Shown here: one piece after another, positions 25,098 to 33,762 of the stretch | Layout: each line of letters starts with the position of its first letter | How positions within the stretch are numbered: the stretch's first letter is position 1 | DNA from: Candidatus Rhodobacter oscarellae | GTDB lineage: Bacteria; Pseudomonadota; Alphaproteobacteria; Rhodobacterales; Rhodobacteraceae | Reading direction: 5' to 3' | Length of the DNA: 58,663 nt | NCBI RefSeq assembly: GCF_001078595.1 | Contig: NZ_LFTY01000002.1 | Location: 2,044,557 to 2,103,219, forward strand | Position numbers and translations under genes: made by a program | The notes under the pieces: generated by a model | What the model was told of the DNA's origin: nothing | Databases searched by the model: none | The model's input: the letters and a program-made list of their open reading frames with translations, nothing else

Positions 25098-25961
25098 CTA
25101 AGCCGCCCCCAGCTCTTGCAAAACATCGGCCAGGCTGGCGCGCCAATCCGGGCGCGCCACGTCGAAGACGCGGGCGATATCCGTGCAATCCAGGCGCGAA
25201 TTCATCGGCCGCGCGGCCTTGGTGGGGAACTCCGCGCTTGGGATGTCGACCACCTCCGTCGACTTGCCCGCCTGCGCGAAAATCTCGCGCGCGAAACCGG
25301 CCCAGCTGACATCCGGCGCGTTGGAGAAGTGATAGGTGCCGCTGGTCGCCGGGTCCCGAAGCAGCCCCAGCGCCTGGGCAAACAGCGCATCGGCGATGTC
25401 CGCCGCCGCGGTCGGCCCGCCCACCTGGTCGTCCACGACGCTCACCCGGTCGCGGCTTTCTGACAGCCGCAGCATGGTCTTGACGAAGTTGTTGCCATGG
25501 GCGGAGAACACCCAGGAGGTCCGCATGATCGCGTGCGGGCCGCCCGCGGCGCGCACCGCGTCCTCGCCGGCCAGCTTAGAGCGCCCATAGGCCCCGATGG
25601 GGCCGACCGGATCGCTGGGCCTCCAGGCGCGGGTGCCCGCGCCGCTGAACACGTAATCCGTAGAGACATGCACAAAGGGGATGCCCTTGGCGGCGGCGGC
25701 GCGCGCCATTGCGCCGGGCGCGGCGGCGTTGATGGTCGTGGCCTGCGCCTCGTCCTCCTCGGCCTGGTCCACCGCGGTATAGGCCGCGGCGTTGATCACC
25801 GCATTGGCATCGCTGGCAGCGATGGCCTCTGCGGCGGCCTGAGGCGCGGTCAGGTCAACCTCTTGCCGACCCAGAACCTGCAGGCTCACGCCCTGGGGCA
25901 CGCGGCGGCGCAGCTCTGTCGCCACCTGGCCGGTCCGGCCGAAAATCAAGAGCCTGGTCAT
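25098..25961 (-). CDS. rfbD: dTDP-4-dehydrorhamnose reductase
   Basis: The 287-aa SDR-fold enzyme performs the last step of dTDP-L-rhamnose synthesis, using NAD(P)H to reduce dTDP-4-keto-L-rhamnose. Marks are LIFGRTGQVATEL (Rossmann), DANAVINAAAYTAVDQAE, VHVSTDYVFSG (catalytic Thr), AYGRSKLAGE (YxxxK), RTSWVF and SVVDDQVGGPT. The length is normal. It stands alone; rfbA, rfbB and rfbC are not within the window. Confidence 0.9.
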   Translation of the reverse strand: MTRLLIFGRTGQVATELRRRVPQGVSLQVLGRQEVDLTAPQAAAEAIAASDANAVINAAAYTAVDQAEEDEAQATTINAAAPGAMARAAAAKGIPFVHVSTDYVFSGAGTRAWRPSDPVGPIGAYGRSKLAGEDAVRAAGGPHAIMRTSWVFSAHGNNFVKTMLRLSESRDRVSVVDDQVGGPTAAADIADALFAQALGLLRDPATSGTYHFSNAPDVSWAGFAREIFAQAGKSTEVVDIPSAEFPTKAARPMNSRLDCTDIARVFDVARPDWRASLADVLQELGAA

Positions 25962-26055
25962 GTGTCATCCCAATCCAAACGGCCGAAATCCCGCGCGTGG
26001 TACCACGCTAAAAAACGCCGACGCAATCGCTCAAGGGCCGCCCGCCCCATCGCCC

Positions 26056-26991
26056 CTAACCCGCTGCGTGCTCGGCGCCGGTCAGCGCTGGCCGCCGAGG
26101 CAGCTGCGCGATCTGGCGGCGCAGCCACATATTGCGCCCGGTGCCGTCGTAGCGGCGATGCCAGATCAGATCGAACACCACATTCGGCATCCGGAAGGGC
26201 ACCGGGCTGGTCGCGAACCCCTTAAAGGCCGAATGCAGCAGCCGCTGCTGCATCGTGGCGACCAGCGCGGTCCCCTTCATCATCTGCGCCATGACATAGG
26301 CGTTGGACACATAGAGCGCCACCTTGCGAGACAGCCCTTGATCCTCCAGCGCCAGCTCGACCGTGCTTTTCTTATGCCCGCCGAAATCCAGCACGGCATG
26401 CCTGCTGGCCGCGTAATCCTCTATGCTCTGGATCGGCCCGCGCTGTTTGGGATCATAGAACACCCGCGGCTCGTCCTCAAAAAGCGGCTGGTATTTAAGC
26501 GTCGGCGGGTAGTTCGCCATGCCCGCCGAGATCACCAGGTCGGCGGTGGAATGCTCTAGCAGGTTCTCGATATTCTCACGCGATCCGAGCTCTAGGAACT
26601 TCACCGCCAGATCCGGCGCCTTGGCCCAGATACCAGAGCGCAATTGCTTAAGCTCGGGCAAAAGCTCTGTGGCGTTGGTGGCCACGACAAGCGGGGCCTG
26701 GTTTTGGTCGGGGCTGTACTGGCCGATATCGGCCATGCCCTCTAGATCCGCCAGAAGCTGCCGCACCTTGGGCACCAGGAACGCGGCGCGGTCGGTCGCG
26801 ATGATCCCGCGCCCCGCCTTCACAAACAGCTGGTCGCCGAAGTAGCTGCGCAGCTTGTCCAGGCAATAGCTAATGGTGGACTGGTTGACGTCAAAGCGCT
26901 CGGCGGCGCGGCTGACCGAGTTCAGCTCGTACACCGCCACAAAGACCTTCAGCGTGTGCGTGTCCAGTTTTATATCATCGGATTTTTGCAT
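26056..26991 (-). CDS. LysR family transcriptional regulator
   Basis: The 311-aa protein has the LysR winged helix-turn-helix near residues 10-68 (LKVFVAVYELNSVSRAAERFDVNQSTISYCLDKLR), then a linker helix and a type 2 periplasmic-binding effector domain (APLVVATNATELLPEL onward). It is divergent from the receiver protein gene, with 79 bp between the starts, so it may regulate that gene or itself. The effector is unknown. Confidence 0.87.
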   Translation of the reverse strand: MQKSDDIKLDTHTLKVFVAVYELNSVSRAAERFDVNQSTISYCLDKLRSYFGDQLFVKAGRGIIATDRAAFLVPKVRQLLADLEGMADIGQYSPDQNQAPLVVATNATELLPELKQLRSGIWAKAPDLAVKFLELGSRENIENLLEHSTADLVISAGMANYPPTLKYQPLFEDEPRVFYDPKQRGPIQSIEDYAASRHAVLDFGGHKKSTVELALEDQGLSRKVALYVSNAYVMAQMMKGTALVATMQQRLLHSAFKGFATSPVPFRMPNVVFDLIWHRRYDGTGRNMWLRRQIAQLPRRPALTGAEHAAG

Positions 26992-27069
26992 CGTTCATCA
27001 TGGTTTTATCGCTTGATTGCGCAAAATGGAAGCTACATTGTCGGGTCAAGCGTTAGTCGAGACAGAAGA

Positions 27070-27558
27070 ATGATGAAATCATCCAACGCGCCAGAAGGCC
27101 CAGAAGGCATTGCAGAACATAGCGTTTTTGAGGGCCACGTGGCGCTGCTTTTAGAGGACAGTCGCTATGTCAGCCGCGTGGTCGAGCGCATCTTGCGGCT
27201 TGTCGGATTCGAGGTGATCACCGTCGCCCAGCCCGAACAGGCGCTGCAAATCCTGGACGGGCCACAGGAAATCTCGTTGCTCGTTCTGGACTACGTGCTG
27301 CAATCGCCCCTGTCCGGGCTTGACGTCGCGGTGCGGGCCCAAGAGCGGCGCGCGCAGACGCCGATCGTATTCCTGACCGGCTATCGCGAGGACTTCCTGT
27401 CAAAGCAGACGGTCCTCGGCTTGGCGCATATCAAGCTCTTGATGAAGCCGGTGCGCGCGCCGGTGCTGGTGGCGGCGATCAAGGCGCTTGTGCCCCCCGC
27501 CTCCGACGCCTTAACCCAGGGCGCGCACGTCGCCGTGGCGTCGTCTAGTTACCGGTAA
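27070..27558 (+). CDS. Single-domain response regulator (receiver)
   Basis: The 162-aa protein has one CheY-like receiver: acidic pair Glu29-Asp30, phospho-acceptor Asp74 in LLVLDYVLQS, Thr102 in VFLTGY, and Lys125 in LLMKPVRAP. There is no output domain, so it would act in phosphorelay or by protein contact. The start at 27070 (or the adjacent ATG) avoids an implausible N-terminal extension overlapping the LysR gene. It overlaps the convergent aldolase gene by 14 bp at the 3' end. Confidence 0.82.
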   Translation: MMKSSNAPEGPEGIAEHSVFEGHVALLLEDSRYVSRVVERILRLVGFEVITVAQPEQALQILDGPQEISLLVLDYVLQSPLSGLDVAVRAQERRAQTPIVFLTGYREDFLSKQTVLGLAHIKLLMKPVRAPVLVAAIKALVPPASDALTQGAHVAVASSSYR

Positions 27559-28318
27559 GCTCGCGCCAGGTCTGCACGCTGGCCGAGGCCGCCGCCGCCA
27601 AAAAGCGCGCATCCGCCCCCACGGTGACCATGTCATAGCCCCACGCGATGGCCTGCGCGGCGTATTCCGGCGTCAGGCAGTGCAGGCAGCACTTCACGCC
27701 CTTGTCGCGGCTGACCTGGGCGATCTCTTTGATCAGGGCGATCATCTCGGGCTCTTGCCGGTCCAGCGCCGGGGCCAGGCGGCCGTTCTGCGTGCCAAGG
27801 GTCAGGTCCGAGGGGCCCACATAGATGCCGTCCAGCCCCGGCGTCTCGGCAATCTCGGCCAGGTTGGCCATCCCGTCGGCGGTCTCGATCATCGCCCAGG
27901 CCAGCACCTCGTCATTCACCGCCACGCTATAGCCCGGCATCGCGAACCCCGCGCGGGTCGGGCCAAAGCTGCGCTGGCCCAGCGGCGGGTAGCGCAGGTA
28001 GCTGACGAATTCCTCCGCCTCGGCGCGGGAGTTGATCATCGGGCAGATGATGCCCATCGCGCCCGCGTCCAGCGCCTTCATGATCTGCGCCGGGTCGCGC
28101 CAGGGCACCCGCGCCATCAGCGCCGGGCCAGAGCCCTTCATCGCCTGCAGCATCGGCAAGAGATCGCTATAGTCCAGCGCGCCGTGCTGCATGTCCACGG
28201 TGACGCTGTCATAGCCCTGCCCGGCCATGATCTCGGCCACGAACGGGTTCCCAATCGAGCACCAGCCATTGATCACCGGCTTGCCCGCGGCCCATATCTC
28301 TTTGATCTTGTTGCTCAC
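27545..28318 (-). CDS. HpcH/HpaI-family class II aldolase
   Basis: The 257-aa enzyme cleaves 2-keto-3-deoxy or 4-hydroxy-2-oxo acids to pyruvate and an aldehyde. Signature elements are VTVDMQHG, LMARVPWRDP (catalytic Arg), MGIICPMINS, AMIETADGM and YVGPSDLTL (metal Glu and Asp). The GTG start at 28318 follows GGGGAGGGCGCGACGT and matches the family N-terminus. The upstream frame is antisense of the intergenic region. It is divergent from the sugar ABC transporter genes, so a link to sugar-acid catabolism is plausible. Confidence 0.85.
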   Translation of the reverse strand: MSNKIKEIWAAGKPVINGWCSIGNPFVAEIMAGQGYDSVTVDMQHGALDYSDLLPMLQAMKGSGPALMARVPWRDPAQIMKALDAGAMGIICPMINSRAEAEEFVSYLRYPPLGQRSFGPTRAGFAMPGYSVAVNDEVLAWAMIETADGMANLAEIAETPGLDGIYVGPSDLTLGTQNGRLAPALDRQEPEMIALIKEIAQVSRDKGVKCCLHCLTPEYAAQAIAWGYDMVTVGADARFLAAAASASVQTWRELTGN

Positions 28319-28534
28319 CACGTCGCGCCCTCCCCGATTGCATTGCGCGGCAATGTCGCGCCGCGATGGAAGGCTTGTCAACCGCGTAGTCCTGGCCGCC
28401 ACGCCGCCCTATCGGTCCCAAAAACCGGCCAAAAGCGCCCAGAACCTCATGGAATCCACCAGCATTGCAACTTCGGATTGACAGACCCGCGGAAACCTAA
28501 TCTGCTTGCTGAAAGACTTTTGGGGGAGAGTGCG

Positions 28535-29554
28535 ATGGCGACCGTTAGCCTTAAGAACGTCGATAAATCTTTCGGCAATGTTCACGTCATCAAAGGCGCA
28601 TCGGTCGACATCGCGGATCAAGAGTTTGTGGCGCTGGTCGGCCCCTCCGGCTGCGGCAAGTCCACGCTCTTGCGCACCATCGCCGGGCTAGAGGAAGTCA
28701 CCGGCGGCGAGATCGAGATCGGCGGGCGCGTGGTCAACAACGTCTCGCCCAGCGACCGCCAGGTCGCGATGGTGTTCCAAAGCTACGCGCTCTACCCGCA
28801 TATGACCGTGCGCGAGAACATGTCCTTCGGGCTGGAGGTCACCGGCCACCCCAAGGCCGAGATCGCCCCCAAAGTGGACCGCGCCGCGGGCATTCTGCGC
28901 CTCGAAGAGCTGATGGACCGCAAGCCCAAGCAGCTCTCCGGCGGGCAGCGCCAGCGCGTCGCCATCGGGCGCGCGATTGTGCGCGACCCGGGTGTATTCC
29001 TGTTCGATGAGCCGCTGTCGAACCTGGATGCCGAGCTGCGCGTGCAGATGCGGGTGGAACTGGCCCTGCTGCATCAGGAGCTGTCCGCCACGATGATCTA
29101 CGTCACCCATGACCAGATCGAGGCGATGACCCTGGCCGACAAAATCGTGGTGCTGCATGGCGGCGTGATCGAGCAGGTCGGCGCCCCGATGGAGCTTTAC
29201 GACCGCCCCGCCAATGATTTCGTGGCCGGGTTCATTGGCTCGCCCAAGATGAACATGTTCGCCGCCGACGTGGCCGCGCAGGCGGGCTGGCTTTCGAATG
29301 AGGCCAGCTCTGCGGTGAAATTCGGCGTGCGGCCCGAGCATATGGTGCGCGCGGGTCATGGCCTGGCGGGCCAGGTCTTTCATGTCGAGCATCTGGGCGG
29401 GCAGACGCTGACCCATCTCAAGCTTGCCTCGGGGCACGAGTTCGTGCTCAGCGAGCCCGGCGCGGGCGGCGATGCCGCGGGCGACACGGTGCATCTAAGA
29501 CCCGCCGAGGGCTGTCTGCACGCCTTTGACGCCAATGGCTTGGCGGTGCGCTGA
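28535..29554 (+). CDS. CUT1-type sugar ABC transporter ATP-binding protein
   Basis: The 339-aa MalK/UgpC-like ATPase has Walker A GPSGCGKST, Q-loop MVFQSYALYPHMTVRENM, signature LSGGQRQRVAIGRA, Walker B FLFDEPLSNLDA and switch IYVTHDQ. A C-terminal TOBE/OB regulatory domain (VKFGVRPEHMV) is present. The ATG at 28535 follows GGGGGAGAGTGCG. Two permease genes follow on the same strand; the binding protein gene is 4 kb away on the other strand. Confidence 0.93.
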   Translation: MATVSLKNVDKSFGNVHVIKGASVDIADQEFVALVGPSGCGKSTLLRTIAGLEEVTGGEIEIGGRVVNNVSPSDRQVAMVFQSYALYPHMTVRENMSFGLEVTGHPKAEIAPKVDRAAGILRLEELMDRKPKQLSGGQRQRVAIGRAIVRDPGVFLFDEPLSNLDAELRVQMRVELALLHQELSATMIYVTHDQIEAMTLADKIVVLHGGVIEQVGAPMELYDRPANDFVAGFIGSPKMNMFAADVAAQAGWLSNEASSAVKFGVRPEHMVRAGHGLAGQVFHVEHLGGQTLTHLKLASGHEFVLSEPGAGGDAAGDTVHLRPAEGCLHAFDANGLAVR

Positions 29555-29624
29555 TGCGAGGCGCGCACCCCGCGAGGATCGCCCGCAAGGGCCGAGGAGC
29601 GGCCCCCTGCAGAGGAGCTAAGTG

Positions 29625-30626
29625 ATGTCCCGCGCGTATCGATTGGCCCCCTGGTTGTTCCTGGCCCCCGCCGCCATCTACTTTTTCTCGCTGGTGATTT
29701 ATCCGATCTTCGGCTCCTTCTGGGTCTCCTTCCACGACTGGGACGGCACCACCTTCCAATGCTCGGATGGCCGCACGTTGCAGGAGCTGGCCGAGGATGA
29801 AAGCTGTCGCCGGGTGCCGTTGATGACCTGGGTGGGCCTGGAGAATTACGAGCGCTTCTTTGACAAGACCCCACGCGATGCGGGCCGGATTGCGGAATAT
29901 TGGAGCGGTGTGTTCGCCGGAGAAAGCCCGCGCTGGCCGCGGCTGTCGGTCGAGACCAAGGTGGTTCTGAACAACATCAAATGGCTGGTGCTCTTCCCGC
30001 TGGCGATCCCCATCGGGTTGGCCTTTGCGCTGTTTCTCAACCAGACTTCGGTGTGGATCCGCGCCACCAAGTCGATGTTCTTCTTCCCCTTTGTGCTCAG
30101 CCCCGCCGTTATCGGGTTCGTGTTCCAGTATTTCTACGACCCAAGCGGACCGCTTGAGGGGATCTATGACCTGCTGGGCTGGGACAGCGGCGTGATCGGC
30201 GACCAGACCCGCGCGACCTACGGGATCATCGTGGCGGGCTGGTACCCGCAGATCGCCTATTGCATGATCATCTACCTGGCGGGTCTGACGGCGATTGAGC
30301 CCGAGCAGATCGAGGCCGCGCGGCTGGACGGGGCGCGGCGCTGGAAGCTCCTGCGGCGCATCATCCTGCCACAGCTCTGGCCCGCCACCTTCGTGGCTCT
30401 GGTGGTCACCACGATCGGCGCGCTGCGCAGCTTTGATCTGGTGCAGGTGATGACCATCGGCGGGCCCGGGCGCGGCTCGTCCGACGTGCTGGCGCGCTAC
30501 ATGTACCAGAAGACGCTCTTTGATCAGGACTACGGCTATGGCGCGACGCTCGCGGTGATCCTGTTCCTGATCATGCTTGTGTTCATCGCGGTGTTCATCC
30601 GCCAGATGGTTCAGCAGGAGGACTAG
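29625..30626 (+). CDS. Sugar ABC transporter permease (MalF-like)
   Basis: The 333-aa inner-membrane protein has the CUT1 permease plan: an N-terminal helix (WLFLAPAAIYFFSLVIYPIF), a periplasmic loop with two Cys (CSDGRTLQELAEDESC), and five core helices. The EAA loop is EQIEAARLDGARRWKLLRRI. The ATG at 29625 follows AGAGGAGCTAAGTG. It is 70 bp after the ATPase gene and 4 bp before the next permease. Confidence 0.92.
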   Translation: MSRAYRLAPWLFLAPAAIYFFSLVIYPIFGSFWVSFHDWDGTTFQCSDGRTLQELAEDESCRRVPLMTWVGLENYERFFDKTPRDAGRIAEYWSGVFAGESPRWPRLSVETKVVLNNIKWLVLFPLAIPIGLAFALFLNQTSVWIRATKSMFFFPFVLSPAVIGFVFQYFYDPSGPLEGIYDLLGWDSGVIGDQTRATYGIIVAGWYPQIAYCMIIYLAGLTAIEPEQIEAARLDGARRWKLLRRIILPQLWPATFVALVVTTIGALRSFDLVQVMTIGGPGRGSSDVLARYMYQKTLFDQDYGYGATLAVILFLIMLVFIAVFIRQMVQQED

Positions 30627-30630
30627 GCCC

Positions 30631-31488
30631 ATGTATCCTGCCCCGATGGAAACCTGGAAGCCGCAATCGCGCACGCTCTACAAGATCAGCGTGATCGTGG
30701 TGCTGCTGCTGTGGCTGCTGCCGCTGATCATCATCATGCTGGCGAGCTTTATGACCGCCGACCAGCTCAACACCGGCGGGCGCGGGCTGAACCTGCCCAA
30801 CCCGTTCTCGATCGAAGGCTACCGCACCGCTTTCACGAACCAGGATTTCATGGCCTCGTTCATGAACTCCTTCCTGGTGGTGATCCCGGTCACCGCGATC
30901 TCGGTCTGCCTAGCGACGATGGCGGGCTATGGGCTGTCGAAATACAGGTTCCGCGGCCAGATCCTGATCTTCGCGATCTTCGTGGGCGGGAACTTCGTGC
31001 CGTTCCAGATCCTGATGGTGCCGGTGCTGCGCCTGACCCAGGACCTGGGCATCTACAACACCCGCTGGGCCCTGATCCTGTTCCACGGGGCGTTCCAAAC
31101 CGGGTTCTGCGTGTTCTTCATGCGCAACTTCATCGCGCAGCTGCCGTCGGAACTGATCGAGGCCGCACGGGTCGAGGGCGCCAACGAGTGGCAGATCTTC
31201 CGCCGCATCGTGCTGCCCCTGGTGGTGCCGGCGATGTCGGCGCTGGCGGTGCTGATCTTCACCTTCGTGTGGAACGACTTTTTCTGGTCGCTGGTGCTGA
31301 CGCCGGCCTCGCCTGAGGGCATGCTGGCGCCCGCGGGGCTTAACAACATCATCAAGGGGCGGTTCTACAACGCCTGGAACGTGTTGGCGGCGGGGTCTTT
31401 GCTCGTGGCGCTGCCGCCGGTGCTGATGTTCTTCGTGCTGCAGAAACAGTTCATCGCGGGGCTGACCCTGGGCGCGAATAAGGGTTAG
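30631..31488 (+). CDS. Sugar ABC transporter permease (MalG-like)
   Basis: The 285-aa permease has a first helix (ISVIVVLLLWLLPLIIIML), the CUT1 periplasmic segment and the EAA loop ELIEAARVEGANEWQIFRRI followed by VLPLVVPAMSALAV. It ends with the usual QKQFIAGLTLGANKG. It partners the preceding MalF-like protein. The start at 31 bases past the previous stop region (ATG 30631) is supported by AGGAGGACTAGG. Confidence 0.92.
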   Translation: MYPAPMETWKPQSRTLYKISVIVVLLLWLLPLIIIMLASFMTADQLNTGGRGLNLPNPFSIEGYRTAFTNQDFMASFMNSFLVVIPVTAISVCLATMAGYGLSKYRFRGQILIFAIFVGGNFVPFQILMVPVLRLTQDLGIYNTRWALILFHGAFQTGFCVFFMRNFIAQLPSELIEAARVEGANEWQIFRRIVLPLVVPAMSALAVLIFTFVWNDFFWSLVLTPASPEGMLAPAGLNNIIKGRFYNAWNVLAAGSLLVALPPVLMFFVLQKQFIAGLTLGANKG

Positions 31489-31511
31489 GCAGCAAGGCCG
31501 CGCCTGCCTGC

Positions 31512-31530
31512 GCTTAAGAGTTCCTTAAGC
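31512..31530. other. Hairpin in the gap after the permease genes
   Basis: GCTTAAG AGTTC CTTAAGC forms a 7-bp stem 24 bp after the permease stop. A second GC-rich palindrome (GGGGGATCCCCC) lies at about 31595. Neither has a strong T-run, so they are only possible terminators or processing sites between the convergent permease and GcvT-like genes. Confidence 0.4.
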
Positions 31531-31714
31531 AGAATCAGCCAGCATCCCACCGCGGGCGGCTCGGGGGAGCTTCATTTCAGCGAATTTTATGGGTGGGGGA
31601 TCCCCCCGTCCTCCACCCCTATTCTCTTCCGATTCGCATTTCGGAAACGTTAATTTTCCTCAAACCGACAGACTCGCATCATTCAATTCGCAGCCCCCCG
31701 CGGCAGCCGCAGCC

Positions 31715-32896
31715 CTAAGCCCGCACAGGCACATCCACCAACTTGCCGCGCGGGATCAGGCATTCTTTGTCATAGAACGGCATCTCAACCAGCGCCCCCT
31801 CGCGCATCACACCATCCCGGCACCCAACCCGCACCGATGTCCCCGGCCCATGCGCCGCGCTGTCCATCAAGGCGATCCCAATCCCGTGGCCCAAATAGGG
31901 CGATACGGCCCCCGCGGTGACAACACCCGCGGCGTCCCCGTCGACCTCCAAAACCGCCCCGATCAGAGGCTCGCCCTCCACGCATTTGATCCCCCAGCTG
32001 CGACAACCGCGCTCCGCCGCGACCAACGCCGCCTTGCCAATGAAGTCTCCCTTGTCGAAATCCACGAACCGCCCCAGCCCCGCCTCAAAGGGCGTGGTGT
32101 GCAGATCAAAGTCGGAGCCCGCGTTCAGGATACCTGCCTCAATGCGCCGGATGTTCATGCTGTCGAGCCCGAACATGTCCAGCCCGCAATAGGCACCCGC
32201 CGCCTTGATATGCGCCCAGAGCGCCTCGGCGTCATGCTGCGGCTCGGTGTAGAACTCCCAGCCAAGCTCGTTAGTGTAGCCGGTGCGCGTGATGACAACC
32301 TCTTGGCCGCCGAGATCCACCCGCGCGATCCCGAAATAGGTGAACCCATCCGGCAGGCCACCCGCCGCGGCGGCCAGAATATTCAAGGCCTCGGGCCCCT
32401 GCACCTGGCTGGCGAAGATATCCGGGTCGCTGATCTCCACATCCATCCCGGCGCCATGCGCCCGCGCCCAGGAATAGAAATCGCCATCCGCCTGGGCGTA
32501 CCAGAAGAGATCCGGTTCCAGCCGCAGCAACACCCCGTCCACGATCAGCCCGCCATCCTCGTAGCAGGCCAGCCCGTAGCCGCAGCGCCCCGGCCTCACC
32601 TTGGTGATGTCCTTGGTGAAGAGCCGGTCCAACAACCGTTCGGCATCCGGGCCCTTGAACTGCAAGGGCAGCTCGCCGGTATGCAACACAGCGGCCTTCT
32701 GGCGCAGCATCCAATAGCCGTCCTCGACCGATTGCGCATCAAAGCGCACCGCCATATGGCGGCGATTATAGAGGCAGTAATGCGGCCCCAGGGGGCGCTC
32801 GATCATGTGGTAGGGGTGGCGCGTCTGCGCATAGTCCCACCCTGCCCCGGGCTGCGAGGTCACCAAATCTCGCATCTCTCCATCACTGCACCGCAT
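31715..32896 (-). CDS. GcvT-like aminomethyltransferase/demethylase family protein
   Basis: The 393-aa protein has the glycine-cleavage T-protein fold that binds tetrahydrofolate. Marks are GPDAERLLDRLFTKDITK, RCGYGLACYEDGGLIVDGVL, FASQVQGPEALNIL, TRTGYTNELGWEFY, DSMNIRRIEAGI and FEAGLGRFVDFDKGDFIGKAAL (the substrate and folate region). It is not a standard GcvT by context, because gcvH and gcvP are absent. Relatives demethylate compounds such as dimethylglycine, sarcosine or DMSP, passing one carbon to folate. It follows the methyltransferase gene on the same strand. Substrate is open. Confidence 0.78.
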   Translation of the reverse strand: MRCSDGEMRDLVTSQPGAGWDYAQTRHPYHMIERPLGPHYCLYNRRHMAVRFDAQSVEDGYWMLRQKAAVLHTGELPLQFKGPDAERLLDRLFTKDITKVRPGRCGYGLACYEDGGLIVDGVLLRLEPDLFWYAQADGDFYSWARAHGAGMDVEISDPDIFASQVQGPEALNILAAAAGGLPDGFTYFGIARVDLGGQEVVITRTGYTNELGWEFYTEPQHDAEALWAHIKAAGAYCGLDMFGLDSMNIRRIEAGILNAGSDFDLHTTPFEAGLGRFVDFDKGDFIGKAALVAAERGCRSWGIKCVEGEPLIGAVLEVDGDAAGVVTAGAVSPYLGHGIGIALMDSAAHGPGTSVRVGCRDGVMREGALVEMPFYDKECLIPRGKLVDVPVRA

Positions 32897-32966
32897 CTCA
32901 CACCCTCCCTGAGTTCCGCTGTGACGATCCTCGCAATGGCGCGGCTTTTCAAGGGCGCGCGGAGGC

Positions 32967-33695
32967 CTATGCCTTGCGCCAAACAGAGATGTGGCTTTCG
33001 CTTTGCGCGGTGAACGGCGCCCGCGCCCAATCCGCCCAGCGGTGCTCCAGCACCATTCCGGCCATCTGGGCCATCAGATCGAGCTCTGCGGGCCAGGCGT
33101 AGCGGAAGGGGATCTGGCTGACGCGTGCGCCCTGCCCCTGCATCCAGACATGGCGCGAGCTGTAGCTTTGGGTCACCACATCAAACGCGTCGATGCAGAT
33201 ATGGTCGTCAGAGGCGTCGGTGACCAGCTTGTCCTCGCCGAAGGGGATCTTTTGCAGCGGCGGCACCAGGGTCTCGATTAGGAACCGCCCGCCGGGCGCA
33301 AGATGCGCTGCCGCGTTGCCAAAACAGGCGACCTGGGCGGCCTGCGTGCACAGGTTGTCGATGGTGTTGTAGACGAGGTAGACCAGCCCGAACTGGCCGG
33401 GCACCCGCGCCGTGGTCATGTCCCCAAGCGTGACATTCAGGGGCGTGCCGGTCTCCTTTTTGCGCAGCTCGGCCAGCATCGCGGCGGAGAGCTCGATCCC
33501 GGACACCGCGCAGCCCTTTGCGGCCAGAGGCAGGGCCACGCGCCCCGTGCCGATGGCGAATTCCAGCGCGGGTGCGCCCGCCGCCAGATCAAACAAAACA
33601 TCCACCGAGCGCGCCAGCACCAAGGGATCGACACCGGCGTGGTTCTGGTCGTAGCGGGCCGCGACCGCCTCTCCGAAATACCCGTCATCCTGCAT
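32967..33695 (-). CDS. Class I SAM-dependent methyltransferase
   Basis: The 242-aa protein has the SAM-binding motif ALEFAIGTGRVALPLA (motif I), GIELSAAML (motif II acidic end), VTLGDMTTARV and LVYLVYNTIDNL, then HLAPGGRFLIET (post-motif III). The ATG at 33695 avoids an N-terminal tail that would run through the terminator at 33720. It sits between the sugar-binding protein gene and the GcvT-like gene. The target of methylation is unknown. Confidence 0.8.
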   Translation of the reverse strand: MQDDGYFGEAVAARYDQNHAGVDPLVLARSVDVLFDLAAGAPALEFAIGTGRVALPLAAKGCAVSGIELSAAMLAELRKKETGTPLNVTLGDMTTARVPGQFGLVYLVYNTIDNLCTQAAQVACFGNAAAHLAPGGRFLIETLVPPLQKIPFGEDKLVTDASDDHICIDAFDVVTQSYSSRHVWMQGQGARVSQIPFRYAWPAELDLMAQMAGMVLEHRWADWARAPFTAQSESHISVWRKA

Positions 33696-33719
33696 CTGTG
33701 ATGCTCCCGCTGGAATGAA

Positions 33720-33745
33720 AAAGGCCCCGCCGGGGCGGGGCCTTT
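33720..33745 (-). terminator. Intrinsic terminator of the sugar-binding protein gene
   Basis: AAAGGCCCCGCC GG GGCGGGGCCTTT gives a 12-bp GC-rich stem ending in T residues on the minus strand, 18 bp after the gene stop. Confidence 0.8.
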
Positions 33746-33762
33746 CATATCTTTTGCGAGAC